Made by a program: the position numbers and the translations under genes. From NCBI GenBank assembly GCA_001970955.1, contig MPUH01000335.1, positions 1 to 64,000 of the forward strand: a stretch of DNA of 64,000 bases. The letters run 5' to 3'. Of the stretch, positions 1 to 11,700 are shown piece after piece. Numbering within the stretch: the first letter of the stretch is position 1; every line of letters starts with the position of its first letter. The stretch is from Stentor coeruleus. Lineage: Eukaryota > Ciliophora > Heterotrichea > Heterotrichida > Stentoridae. Below the pieces are notes generated by a model. It saw only the letters and a list, made by a program, of their open reading frames with translations. It did no database searches and had not been told where the DNA came from.

Positions 1-129
1 ACACTAGAGCCTAAGAATAATTCTACTTTGGTAATCAAACATATGATTATTTGTCAAAAATTACTCATAAGCTCCTATTTTGGTGATTTATTTACCTTCC
101 TTTTAACTATAATAATTTTTTTTCCAAAT

Positions 130-640
130 TTAATCAAGCTTATTATAATAAAAATAATGGATATTAAATACTCATATCCCAATTGCTCAAAACAGCATTT
201 CAGAAATGCGATTATTCTGATTACTCAAATAACTGTCACCTCATATGCAAAGTAATAATATTAAAAAAAGAATATTTTATAAAATCTATTAAATCATAAT
301 ACTTAGTTATTAGAGCGGAAAGTAATCAAAATGCTATTGTTTAAATTTTTTACATTAATCATGGAATATTTATTTGCTTAGATTAAATATATCGAACCTT
401 AAAAGTATTAATAAAATTAAATAATTTATAAACTAAAAGTATTTGATCATTAAAGTTTATTTTATTTCTTAGAAAATGATTAAAGGATTGGAGGTTCAAG
501 GGAAATTGCTGAAATAGATGAATTTCTAATTGTCAAACGAAAGTATCATCAAATCAGAATTTTAACAACTGAAATCTGGATATTTTGAGATATAGTCAGA
601 AGATCTAAGACAAATGCTTCCTTGAAATTATTAAAAACAG
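130..640 (+). pseudogene. decayed fragment of the zinc-finger/coiled-coil (micro-intron array) family
   Basis: From about 130 to 260 the DNA closely matches the start of the family copy at 2643, including the shared leader ending in ATAATGGATATTAAAT and the codons for MDIK, SYPNCSK and the following asparagine-rich stretch. The frame is lost after about 40 codons. Weaker matches continue to about 640, for example AATCAAAATGCT near 328. The upstream flank (1-125) also matches 2259-2365, but about 230 bp of leader present at 2371-2607 is missing here. No array follows. I read it as a dead, internally deleted copy. Confidence 0.75.
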
Positions 641-1101
641 GAAAAGAGTAACAATGGTAGAAGTTATTAAAGAAGAATCCTTCTAGGTATGACTATTGCA
701 AGTAATAGCTGGAATGCATATGTAAATTTAGAAAGCTTATTGCCAGGATTTATTTTTGAGTATATTACAGTAAATCATAGTAAAGAACTTTGTAAGCCCA
801 AATGATCCTAGAATACATACACAGAACTTAAAGGTATTTTGGATTAGTATAAAGAGAAAACTTTGTTCACAAGATACTCATTATAGACAAAATAATCTAT
901 AAAATTATTTCTTTAAACAACTTTACAAAACTGCTATCAAATACAATGAAATTCAATTAAATGATTTCACTTTCCCAACACATTTAGTTTAGACCTTATT
1001 AAAGTTAAAATTTATGCAATAAATATGAATTTTGACTGTCTTGAGATTATTAAATTTTATATTTAAAGCAAGTAAATACTTTAATCTAAAAATATTTTTA
1101 T

Positions 1102-1449
1102 TTATTCTGGAGTTCCATCTAAAGCATTACAAATTTTACCATATGGTCCTTGAGCTTTATAATGTGAACAATGTTGTGCATCTGTGATTGCTTTTTCGCA
1201 TAGCATGCAAAAGTTATTATTTCCTGCACAAATTTTTGAATAGCATTTTATAAAATTGCACCCACTGATTCTTTCACACATGCTTTTACAATGTGGACAA
1301 GTCTTATACCCAAATTTTTTTGCAGCTTCAATAAATTCATCTTCATCAGCTTTATCCTTCGCAGCCTTTTCTTCTTCTTTTTTTTTTTTATATATCTCAC
1401 ATGTTAATCCTATATGAGGTATATCTCTACATTTAGGGCAATTCGACAT
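1102..1449 (-). pseudogene. truncated RBR E3 ligase copy (RING2 end only)
   Basis: The open frame (115 codons from the ATG at 1449) matches the last third of the full RBR ligase at 13511-14656. It starts in the last Cys pair of the IBR (NCPKCRD), keeps the lysine/glutamate-rich linker and keeps the whole RING2, including TCPHCKSMC and the predicted catalytic Cys in SGCNFIKC. RING1 and most of the IBR are absent. The upstream DNA (1450-1560) matches the upstream flank of the full gene, so an internal deletion has joined the gene's leader directly to its RING2 part. The frame is intact, so a short RING2-only protein could still be made, but without RING1 it should not recruit an E2 in the usual way. 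The 3' flank also matches that of the full gene. Confidence 0.75.
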
Positions 1450-2642
1450 ATTTATAGACAATTTTTATATACAGCATGTTTAATAATTTTATAAGATGGT
1501 TAGAATATGTTAAATATATCATTATAATACTATCAAATAGTATGAATACATAAAAACTATAATTGTATTCTAGACTGTTAGGTTTCATTTGTTATACATT
1601 TTATGGGTATTTTCTATAAATGAAATTTAGCAACATTTGATCCATTAAGTTACAAAATTCATTTTATATTCGTAATGTATGAATAAAACTCCAAACAAAT
1701 TTTAAGATTCAACGAGAAGTTTAATTGAAATTGAATATAATTGCTTAAAGCATTTTAATTAAGTCTTTCTAAATTTATACAATAATTTTAATACCATATT
1801 TTATTATAGGACTTAATACTTTTAAATATCTTTCATCATAATTTTTCTCATTATTTCTTACATGGACAAACAGTGAGTTAATCCCTTTAATTACAAATGT
1901 GTTTTATATAAATCTTACCTATTAATATTCAATAGCAAAAATTTTCTTTAAAATTATCCAAAAACTAACTCTAAAATAGTCTGACATTATTGTAAAAAGA
2001 ATAAGATATGCTTGCTTAGAGTATTTAGGTATTTTTCTCTTGAAAACTTACTAATATATTTAACTTGACCTCACTTCCTGAATTTCTACAATTTCGATGC
2101 AGTCCCTTTTTTTCAATTTTTCTTTATCCCTCAGCAAATTCCTCTATTTGGCTAATAATCTTGTCAATCCTTTAATCAAATTGCTTACAGACTAAATACT
2201 TTAAATCTTTTAGGCTTGAATTATATTTTTAAAAAGTTAAGATTTTATATAACTAGATCTTAAGAATAGCCCTGCTTTGATAATCAAATATATGATTATT
2301 CGTCAAAAAAATACTCATAAGCTCCTATCTGGTACTTTATTTGCCTTCCTTTTAAAACTATAAGAAAAACTTTTCCAAAACCCTAAAGATGCTTATTATT
2401 TTCGCATATTGGTTTAATTAGAGCTTCTTATACTCTGCTTTTCACAAAATTTGAAGACAATTTTAATCATCATACTTATATTTCGTAATAAAATTATATA
2501 AGACATATTGACTTTTAGTTTTATATATGAAAGCCATAGTTATAATTATTTAATAATACTTATGAATAGCCAAAACTATATAATTATATTAGATTACATA
2601 ATTTTGTATTCTAATTTAATCAAGCTTATTATAATAAAAATA
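1450..2642. other. intergenic, duplicated flanking DNA
   Basis: No gene is seen. The part next to 1450 matches the leader of the full RBR gene (after 14656). From about 2259 the sequence matches 1-125. From about 2480 it matches the leader of the second family copy (about 8620-8760), with motifs such as ATTATATAAGACATATT. It records the segmental duplication that built 1-16 kb. Confidence 0.6.
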
Positions 2643-5600
2643 ATGGATATTAAATGCTCATATCCCAATTGCTCCAAGCAGGCAACTTTTAAATGTGACT
2701 GTTCTAATAACTCAAATAACTGTTATCTGCATATGCAAGATCATAAAATGCAAAAAGATTGCTTTATAAGGCCTGTTAAATCAAAATCCTTAGCTGCTAA
2801 AGTAGAGGATAATCAAAATGCTCTTAACTATCTTACATACAATAGCATTAATTTAGCCCAAAAAATGATTAATGAAGTAAAAAGTTGTTTGATTAAAAAC
2901 CTTAATCTTATAAAAAACGAAAAGCAAAGAATAAAAACTCTAACTTTAAGCAAGTCTGAAAGTCAAGTGAAAACTATTTTAAACTGGGCGTCATCACTGA
3001 AAAACATTAAACGAGATTCTAAGGCTTATACTAAATGTCTAAAAATGCTGCTTGGCATAGACAAAGATTCTATTAAACTTATTGAAGAAGCGAAAAAACA
3101 AGAAATCTTAAATCAAAGAGTTGAAGAAAATTTGAAGAAAAATATTGAAAAAAATAATGATTTAGCAAAAAAATTGGCTGAAACTGAGGAGAAACTTAAA
3201 TGTTCAGAATTATGCATTAAAACAGTAGATATGAAGCTTGAAGAACTTAGAATAATATTCCCATCTTCGAGATTTGAAAGTAAATTCCAATAAGTGAAAT
3301 TTTTTAATATGAGCTTTCAAGAAAAAATAGATTTTTTGGCGAATTATGACTTTGAGAAATTCAAAAAAGACTTTATAAAAGGGGAAAAAGAAATCCTTTC
3401 TATCTTTTTAACAAAAGATTACAACTATATTTTTGCTTGTAAAACTCAAAGCAGATTGGAAGAGCAAACCTTGTATGCTATATTTAGGTAAAATTAACAT
3501 AGCGAGTATATATTAAATAGATCGCATTATTTTTACATCCCGTATTATCTAAGAAGAAGGTATCTCTAACGTAGGTATACCACATTAAGGTTTTTTCTAT
3601 ATAGGTTTCTGTAAAATGATAGGTATACTTTTACATAGTCCGTATTATATAAATAGCTAGTATATTATATGCAGGTATAATCTATTCAGTTTGTAAATTC
3701 CACTCAGTTTGTACTCTTTATTTAGGTATTTTCTATTTAGTTTGTATTTTTAATAAAGCATGTATAAATAATACAGTTCGTATTTCCGAAATAGTTTGTA
3801 TTTTTCATGTAGTTGGTAGCTTTTATGAAGGTATTTTTAACAAAGTTTGTAATCATCACTCAGCTAGTATTATTTATACAGTTCGTAATATTTATAAAGT
3901 CAGTATCAGCTATATAGTTGGTATATTTTACTCAGCTTGTATGATATATGTAGCAAGTATTTTAGAAAATAGATAGTATTTTCTATAAAGGTATATTCTA
4001 TGAAGCTCGTAATATCTATCAAGTTGGTATTATTTATTAAGGCCTTATGTATTCAAGTATTACATAAATTAGTTGGTATTTTAAAAACAGGTAATTTTTA
4101 CTCAGAATCTATTTCAAGTAGTAGCTGTATTTTTTATGAAGTTACTGACATATAGGCCTTATGTATTCAGGTATTACATAAATTAGTTGGTATTTTAAAT
4201 ACAGGTAATTTTTACTCAGAATCTATTTCAAGTAGTAGCTGTATTTTTTATGAAGTTACTGACAATTTCTCATTCATTTGCACAATAGCAAAAGCTATAT
4301 GTATAATATAAATAGCTTGTATCCTTTATCCAGGTATTTTCTATATAGCAAGTATTTTTTATACAGTTCGTATCACCTAGATTAGATAGTATTATTTATT
4401 AAGCATGTATTTTTTACATAGTATGTAAACTCTATGAAGGTTAGCTATATTTAGGTACTCTTAATACAGTTGGTAATTTCTATAAAGGAAGTATAGTTTA
4501 TTAAGGTATCCTCTACAAAGTTTGTATTTCATATATAGCCAGTAAATTCTAAGTAGTTGGTATTGATAACACAGCTAGTATACTCCAATTAGTTGGTAGT
4601 AATTATAAAGGTAAGATAAATTAAGGTACCATTTACTTAGCTTGTATTTTTTATACAGTATGTATTATCTAAAAAGGTAAATTATATTAAGGTATTAATC
4701 ATGCAGTCAGTATCTGTTATTTAGTTGGTATATTTTATTAAGGTAATTTATAAAAAGTCGGTATGCTTTATTAAGTGAGTATCTTTAATATAGTTTGTAT
4801 TTTCAATATAGGTAACAGATATTAAGGTAGGCTTTATTTAGGCTGTATTCACTAAGTAGGTCCTTTTTATTTAGGTATATACTACTTAGTAAGTATTGCT
4901 CATATAGTCAGTATTGCCTATGAAGTAAGTATCTTCTATGAAGTATGTATTTTTTAAAAAGCATGCTTTATTAGTACTGCCTATATAGGATGTAATTTTC
5001 ATTCAGGTATTATCTAAATAGGCGTTGCAGATGGTTTGTACTAAATAGAAAATCAAGACAGTGCTTGCAATTTCTGTATTTTATATATAGGCTGTACTTT
5101 ATATGCAGGCTGTATTTTGTATGTAGCCTGTATTTTTTACTCAGGCCGTATTTTTTATTTAGTTTGTGATTTATATATAGTCAGTATTTTATATGCAGAG
5201 AGTATGATCTAATCAGTTTGTATTATATATAAAGGTATTTTCTATTAAGGTATTATTTATTCAGTTTGTAGCTGCTATTTAGGTATTTTCTACATAGCTA
5301 GTATATTCAAAATAGTTTGTACATTCCATGCAGTGTGTATTTTTTATATAGTAACTATAGGTATATTATATTTAGGTTATGTCTAGGCAGCTGGCATTAT
5401 TTATATAGGATGTACCTTCTATGCAGTTTGTATTTTCTACAAAGATAGTATCATATACATAGAATTTTTTAAAAAATTTAGATTTTCTGATATATCTAAT
5501 ATGCTACAGTCAAGTATTATCAATATAGAATGTATTTTTTACACAGTCTGTAACTTCTATATAGTGAGTATGCTCTAAATAGAATGTATTATTAAATTTA

Positions 5601-6531
5601 GGTATTTTTAAAATAGTTTGTATTATCTAAGAAGTTGGTATACTTCCACGCAGCTGGTATTTTTAATAAAGGTACTCTTAATGCAGCTAGTATTTTCTAT
5701 ACAGTTAGTATCTTTTAATCAGTTTGTATAATTTACAAAGCATGTATATTTAACTTCAGGTATCCACAATATAGATGGTATTTTTAACACAGTCCGTAAT
5801 TTCTATGAAGTTAGTATTTTCCAATTAGGTACCTTCTAAATAGTTGGTTAGTTCTATTCAGGTATTCTTTATTTAGGATGTAATTTTTATTCAGTAAGTA
5901 TTTTCAAGTTAGTTTGTATAATTTAAGTAGCTGGTACGCTTTATACAGCTTGTAAACTTTATGAAGTGAGTAACTACTACTTAGTTAGTATTTTTTATAC
6001 AGTTAGTATAATTGACATAGGTATTTCATATTCAGGTAAAACATAAGTAGTCTGTATTTTTTATGTAGATTGTATTTTTTATATAGTTTGTATCTTTTAT
6101 ACAGGCAGTATGATTAATTTAGGTATTTTTTAAATAGAACGTATTTTATATGAAGGCTGTATTTTTAATATAGACGGTATTTTCTAGATAGAAGGTATAT
6201 TTTATTTAGGTATGATACTATATAGATATAAAAAAATCGAGTATTTAATATATAGATAGTATCATATATACAGAACGTGAGCTATATTTAGAAAGTAACT
6301 TTTTACAAAGCTCGTATCTTCTACACAGCTCGTATCTTCTACACAGCTCTATTGAATAAAAGTATTCTTAACAAAGATTGTATTATTAATAAAGGTATTT
6401 AATATTTAGGTGGGAAATATGTAGTAAGAATTTACAATTTGAATACAAGGAAAATTCAATTTGATAAAAGCACTTCAGGACAAGAATATGATAGTTGGGC
6501 CATCAAATATCCAGAGATTATCGCAAGATAA
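2643..6531 (+). CDS. zinc-finger/coiled-coil protein, copy A, interrupted by a micro-intron array
   Basis: Starts at the ATG of MDIKCSYPNC; this start and its leader are conserved in the sister copy at 8767. Residues 1-35 hold Cys/His pairs like a B-box zinc finger (C-x4-C ... CDC ... C-x2-H ... H). A long coiled coil follows, then SFQEKIDFLANYDF and a segment with LTKDYNYIF. A 15-nt intron (3280-3294) and a 16-nt intron (3439-3454) sit at the same sites in the sister gene; removing them joins RFE to MKFFNM and FA to YWKSKP. The body 3473-6424 is the intron-like array. The gene resumes with VRIYNLNTRKIQFD and ends at TAA 6529-6531. The tail recalls a last WD40-type strand (inference only). 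Unspliced, it has many in-frame stops. It is either a pseudogene with an expanded repeat or a gene needing massive micro-intron splicing; I cannot decide between these. Confidence 0.6.
3280..3294 (+). other. 15-nt intron
   Basis: GTAAATTCCAATAAG, with A at position 10 and an AG end. Its removal takes out an in-frame TAA and restores alignment with copy B, which has its own 15-nt intron (9242-9256) at the same site and phase. Confidence 0.8.
3439..3454 (+). other. 16-nt intron
   Basis: GTAAAACTCAAAGCAG. Copy B has GTAAAGTCTAAAGCAG at the same site. Removing it in both copies joins an aromatic-rich end to YWK and puts the downstream array and C-terminal tail in one phase. Confidence 0.65.
3473..6424 (+). 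repeat. tandem array of 15-nt intron-like units, array A
   Basis: About 2.95 kb made almost entirely of units fitting GTANNNNNNANNNAG. They are either directly abutted (…AG|GTA…) or separated by 3 nt, mostly TTT, TTG, CTA, CTT, TTC, TCA or CAA. Every one of 16 consecutive units I checked between about 5075 and 5350 has G1 T2, A10, A14 and G15. This is the consensus of the window's verified introns. A few units are 16 nt (3957-3972, 4057-4072), also like real introns. Translated through, a unit reads roughly I-F-Y-x-G/V, but the conserved A14 is a codon wobble base while the two bases before it vary freely. That fits splice sites and not a peptide repeat. It starts right after the YWK exon and ends right before the VRIYNL exon. 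Confidence 0.85.
4041..4264 (+). repeat. 114-bp tandem duplication inside array A
   Basis: The block starting GGCCTTATGTATTCA at 4041 recurs at 4155 with almost no change. Each copy holds four array-like units and a non-canonical spacer (AATCTATTTCAAGTAG…). It shows that multi-unit blocks of the array are copied together and that part of the expansion is recent. Confidence 0.85.
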
Positions 6532-8763
6532 ATTAGTTTAGATAATAGTTTAAGTTTAGGTAATAGATTGATGAATTGAGATATTTGCTACTAGTATTCA
6601 ATTAGCCTCTTGTCTATAAATACTATTTACTTAACTTGTATGATTATTATTTATATTTGCTAATAATTTACTTTTTTAAATACTCTTTATTAATTTTAAT
6701 TATTTTGCTGCATGATGAATACTATTTTTAATGTTTCAACCCTTATTGAATTAAGTCTTTAAAATATTCTCTTATAATCAAACAAATAATACTTACTAGA
6801 TTTAATGAATATATAATAAAATTAATCTAGCAAGTTTATATTTTTAGATTTAGTTAGCAAAATTTTTATTTCATGTGTTATTAATACACATGAAGAGATT
6901 CATAATAAGTAATTTTGTCCGCTTTAGGATAGTACGCTTGTATGATTGCCCATAGAATAGTAATAATGGAGAAAAAGTAGTCAAAATTCTATTTCTCTTT
7001 ATGGAATATCAAAATATTTCAAGACTAAGATTTATTCCTAGACAATTTTGCAATGAAAATTATCTAAATATATACAAATCTTTAAGTAGAATGATTTTAA
7101 ATATACTCTAGTGAATTTCAGTCAAATCCACACAGTTCAAATTCAAGTATGTTAAAACTTTATAGAAAAGAGTTCTAGCCTTATCTTTGCTAAAATTTAA
7201 GACCAGAGTTAGAGTAAAAGTATATTTAGTAAAATTATGTTACCAGCTTCATATAGCTAAAGCAAAAATGTAAAGATTATTTTATATATAAATTGTAAAA
7301 GTTTATTGTTTGAGAGAATCATATTGCCTTAGTAAAATTATCATGTGAACCTTTCGAATGTTTTTATTAGAAAACAGGCTAGTTTAGCTTAACAATATCA
7401 AGTTTGGTCTAATTTCATCAGATTTATTATAATATTTCCACTTCCTTTCGAAAAAAAAATAAATGTCTAACTCATAAGACACTCAGAATTTTTTACAGAC
7501 AGATTATAGATTTACTTAACTCATACATTTGATAATACATTAAACCTTAATAATCTTAAAAGAAGCTAAATCTAGCCTTTGACTTAAACTTCATAGGTTA
7601 AATAAATATAGGTTTAATAAAAATATACTCTAAAAATAATTATATATTACATATTTTCTCAGCCAAGTAAAGAATCGCATAATCAGGTTTAATATACCGA
7701 ATCTGCCTAAAGAAAGAGATCTTAGGAAAAGCAAACCTCGATCGGACAAGGTTTAAACCATACCACCTTAACTACCACCTACTTTAAACTTTACATATTT
7801 TATTTTCATGCAAATATAAAAGTTATAAATATACTAATAATTATATCATATATCATGCTAAGCCAGTTTAAGTTTACTAGAGACTTATTTGGCATATTTT
7901 TTGTCATTTCTAATTGCTTTTGGCAATTTTTTAATAGAATTCCCTTTAATATCTAGTAACATAAAATATCCCAAGCTAAACTATTTCGATTATTAAGAGT
8001 TTGATAAAAAAGTTTGTGATAATTAAGAGTTTATAGAAATTGTATTAGTTTGTATAAAACAATGTGTTTTTTAATGCAATACCTTTTCAGTGATTAACTC
8101 TCTTAACACACTAACCTTCTGGATACTTATAAAAATCTTCAAATATATAGCTATATACTCTAAAATATATTATTTACATCTCACCTTCCCTTAGTTTTTG
8201 CGTCCTTTATCTACCACTCAACAAGGACAATAGTTAAGCGATAATTCCTAACTAATACAAATACTAATCTATCTATCACAAAGAAATATACTATCTTAAG
8301 TCTTATATCCAAGCATACAGAAATTATCTTGACAAAATATACTCTGAATTGCTCTAAGATTATTTGGTATGCTTTATTTGAGAAGCAAAGTTGGAAAATC
8401 TCTTTAAATCTCCTCTGATTATTTTTGTAAAGCAGAAAAAAGGTTTGCTCTTAAACAGCTCCCAACCCTTTACAAGCAGAGAATCTATTAATTTTCTTGC
8501 CTCAAAAGTATACCAACAAGCTTTCAAAAATTTAATTAAGCCTTAATGTCTATGAAAAAATAGCCTTGTTTCTTTTACCTTAATTTCCTTGAATTAAATA
8601 GGTAAACTTTCGTATATATGTAACATAAAAAATAATTATATAAGACATATTTTATATATATATATGAAAGACATGATTATAATTATATTAAATATCACTT
8701 CAAATCAGTTCTAAATATATAATTTGCATATTTTTTGATTTGATTAGACAGATTATAATAAAA
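6532..8763. other. long intergenic region between the two array genes
   Basis: No convincing coding frame or RNA gene is seen. The last part (about 8080-8620) matches 15070-15620, with shared phrases such as ACCTTTTCAGTGATTA and AACCCTTTACAA, and is the common upstream flank of the family. A 34-bp dispersed repeat lies at 8225-8258. Confidence 0.6.
8225..8258 (+). repeat. dispersed 34-bp repeat, copy 1
   Basis: Matches 40473-40506 with a single difference. The core is AGCGATAATTCCTAACTAAT. Both copies are in non-coding DNA, 32 kb apart. Identity unknown. Confidence 0.75.
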
Positions 8764-8766
8764 ATG

Positions 8767-11700
8767 ATGGATATTAAATGTTCATTCCCTAATTGCCTTA
8801 GTGAGGCTTTTTGGCAATGCAACTGCCCTGGTAACCCGATGAACTGCGATCTTCATATGCAAAGTCATACTATAATGTGCCAATGCCAAATGAAGCATGT
8901 TAAGACTGATTACTTGAACTTTAAAGATAAGAGCAATCAAAATGCCCTAAGCCATGCTGAAAATGAGAGCATCAAACTATCCCAAGAAATGACAGAAGAA
9001 GTCAAAAATTGTTTGGATAGCAACATCAATACCATAAATATTATTACTGATGCAGAAAAACTCGAAGGTGACTATGAAAAAAACAAAATAAGCTTAGAAG
9101 AAGCCAATAAAAATATTGAAGAAACAAAAAAAGGACTTTATGAATATGATATCAAATTCAATGGACAAGATTTGACTATAAATACTGATGAAAGAATGCT
9201 TCAAGAAAATAAAATAATATTGCCATCATCGGATTTTAAAGGTAGAATTAAATCAGCTAAATTTTCAGATATGACATGTCAAGAAAAACAAGAACTTTTG
9301 GCTGATTATGATTTTTATAACTTCAAGAAAGACTTTATAAATGGCGATAGGGATATTTCTGCTATCCACTTGACAAATGATTGCTTTTATGTTTTTATCT
9401 GTAAAGTCTAAAGCAGATTGGAAACTCAAAAAGCGTATGCTCTACACAGGTATTATATACTCAGCTAGTATATTTTACAAAGGTAGAATCTATTCAGGTA
9501 TCTTTAACATAGATCGTATTTTCTATGCAGGCCACTTTCTTTGTACATGCAGTATTTCCTACAAAGAAGGTGCTTTCTACACAGGCAAATTTAATTCAGG
9601 TAATAATAAAATAGGATTTACTGATTGGATAAGTAAATTGTAAATAGTTCGTATCACATAAATAGCTCGTATTTATTATTCAGGTAGTTTTTATTTAGGT
9701 ATTATTAATACAGTTTGTAAACGCTATTTAGTTTGTATTTTTCATAAAGGTAAATATTATTTAGGTACTTTTTACAAAGTTAGTAAATATTACATAGCAA
9801 GTATTCATAATTTAGTTAGTATTAGCTAAATAGTTTGTATCTTTTATAAAGTTTGTAAATATTACATAGCAAGTATTCATAATGCAGTTAGTATTATCTA
9901 AACAGTTTGTATCTTTAATGCAGGTAAAGTTTATTTAGCTAGTAGCATTTATGTAGGTATACTTTATAAAGTTTGTAATGTTAATACAGATTGTATTGAC
10001 CAAATAGTTCGTAAAACCTATAAAGTTGGTAAATCCTATATAGTTGGTATTTTTTACTCAGCTTGTATATTATATTCAGTAAGTATCTTCTATTAAGCTT
10101 GTATTTTTTATACAGGTACACCATAGTCAGGTATAATTTATAATAGATTGTGACTTCTATAAAGATGGCATATTATATATAGGCATCTTAGTTCCATGTA
10201 TCTTCTAATAAGATAGCAATTTTTATTTAGGAAATGAAAGTATTCCTTATGAAGATAAAAGAAAAAATAATTCTACATGTATTATATAAGCAGATGGTAT
10301 TCACTATCTAGGTATTAAACATTCAGGTATCTTCTATAAAGCTATTATCTTTACGATTGGTAACTTATAAAAAGATAGTATCTATTATTTAGTACGTATT
10401 ATCTAGACAGTTAGTAATATCTAAGCAGGTTAGCTATATTTAGTTTGTTTGATCATTTTTAGTAATTGCTAAAAAGCATGTACGGCATATACAGGTATGC
10501 TTAATTTAGGTATTCTATAAGTAGTCATTATATTAAATATAGATTATTGCTATGGTATTATTCACGAAGGTATGCATTAAAAAGAAAATATAAAAAACTG
10601 CATAGAGAGTCTTATCATGAGAAATTGCATAAAATTGTTTACCTTGCTCAATCTGTATCCTTTATTTAGTGAGTATTTTTATATAGCTGGTACAAAATAT
10701 TTAGGTAAGTAATATTGAAATAGTTTGTAATCTTTATAAAGGTATATTTTAAAAAGGTATTTCTTATTAAGGTATTTTTAATATAGCGAGTAATATTTAT
10801 TTAGGTATACCTTACTCAGTTATTATTTTTATAATTTTTTTTATGTCTCTCATATTGCGTACCTTATAATTAGTTGGTATGTTTTATCCAGGAATAATGT
10901 TTCTATGTAAATTCTAAATAGGGAGTATTTTTATATAGTCGAAAGTAATTTGTAATTTAGTAAAAAAATATTATAGTATTTAATATTTAGGCAGTTTCAT
11001 CTAAATAGGAAGTATTATTTATTTAGGTATTTTTTAATTAGTCTGTATTTTTTATGTAGTTGGTATTTTCTACGCAGGTGGTATATTTTATAAAGGTAAT
11101 CTTTATATAGTTAGTATTTTTTATACAGTTCGTATATTTTAAGCAGCTAGTATACCTTACACAGTTTGTATAATTAATTCAGGTATATTTTATTTAGACA
11201 GTAATTTCAACACAGTTTGTAACTTCTATTAAGTTAGTATTTTCCAATAAGGTATCTTATATGTAGTTGGTCTACTATATGCAGGTAATATGTATTTAGG
11301 ATGTATACTCTAAATAGACTGTACTTTCTAATTAGCTTGTATCATAGAATTAGATTGTATCTTATAAAAAGATCGTAAGCTTAACATAGGCAGTAATTTT
11401 TATTCAGTTAGTATTTTTAATTAAGGTAACCTAAATACAGTTCGTATCCTTTAAATAGGTATTTTTTATTTAGGCTGTATTTATTATTCAGTTTGTATTT
11501 TATATATAGTCAGTATTCTATATACAGTCAGTATTCTTCATTTAGGTATTATATAATAAGGTATTTTATATTTAGAGCGTAATTTAAATTCAGACTGTAT
11601 ACTTTACGCAGATCGTATAATCTAGACAGAAGGTTATCCTTATACAGGTGCTTTTCATTCAGGTACAATCTATACTAGATATGAAGTTTTCATACAAAAT

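Noticed and set aside
28-255. A 75-residue membrane peptide
   Set aside because: It reads leader DNA shared with copy A plus the start of a decayed family fragment.
3473-6424. Array A as a translated hexapeptide repeat (I-F-Y-x-G/V-x), e.g. a MORN or beta-helix protein
   Set aside because: The fixed A at a wobble base, the frequent TAA, the 16-nt units and the exact match to the local intron consensus fit introns better. I keep it as the main alternative, not the first choice.
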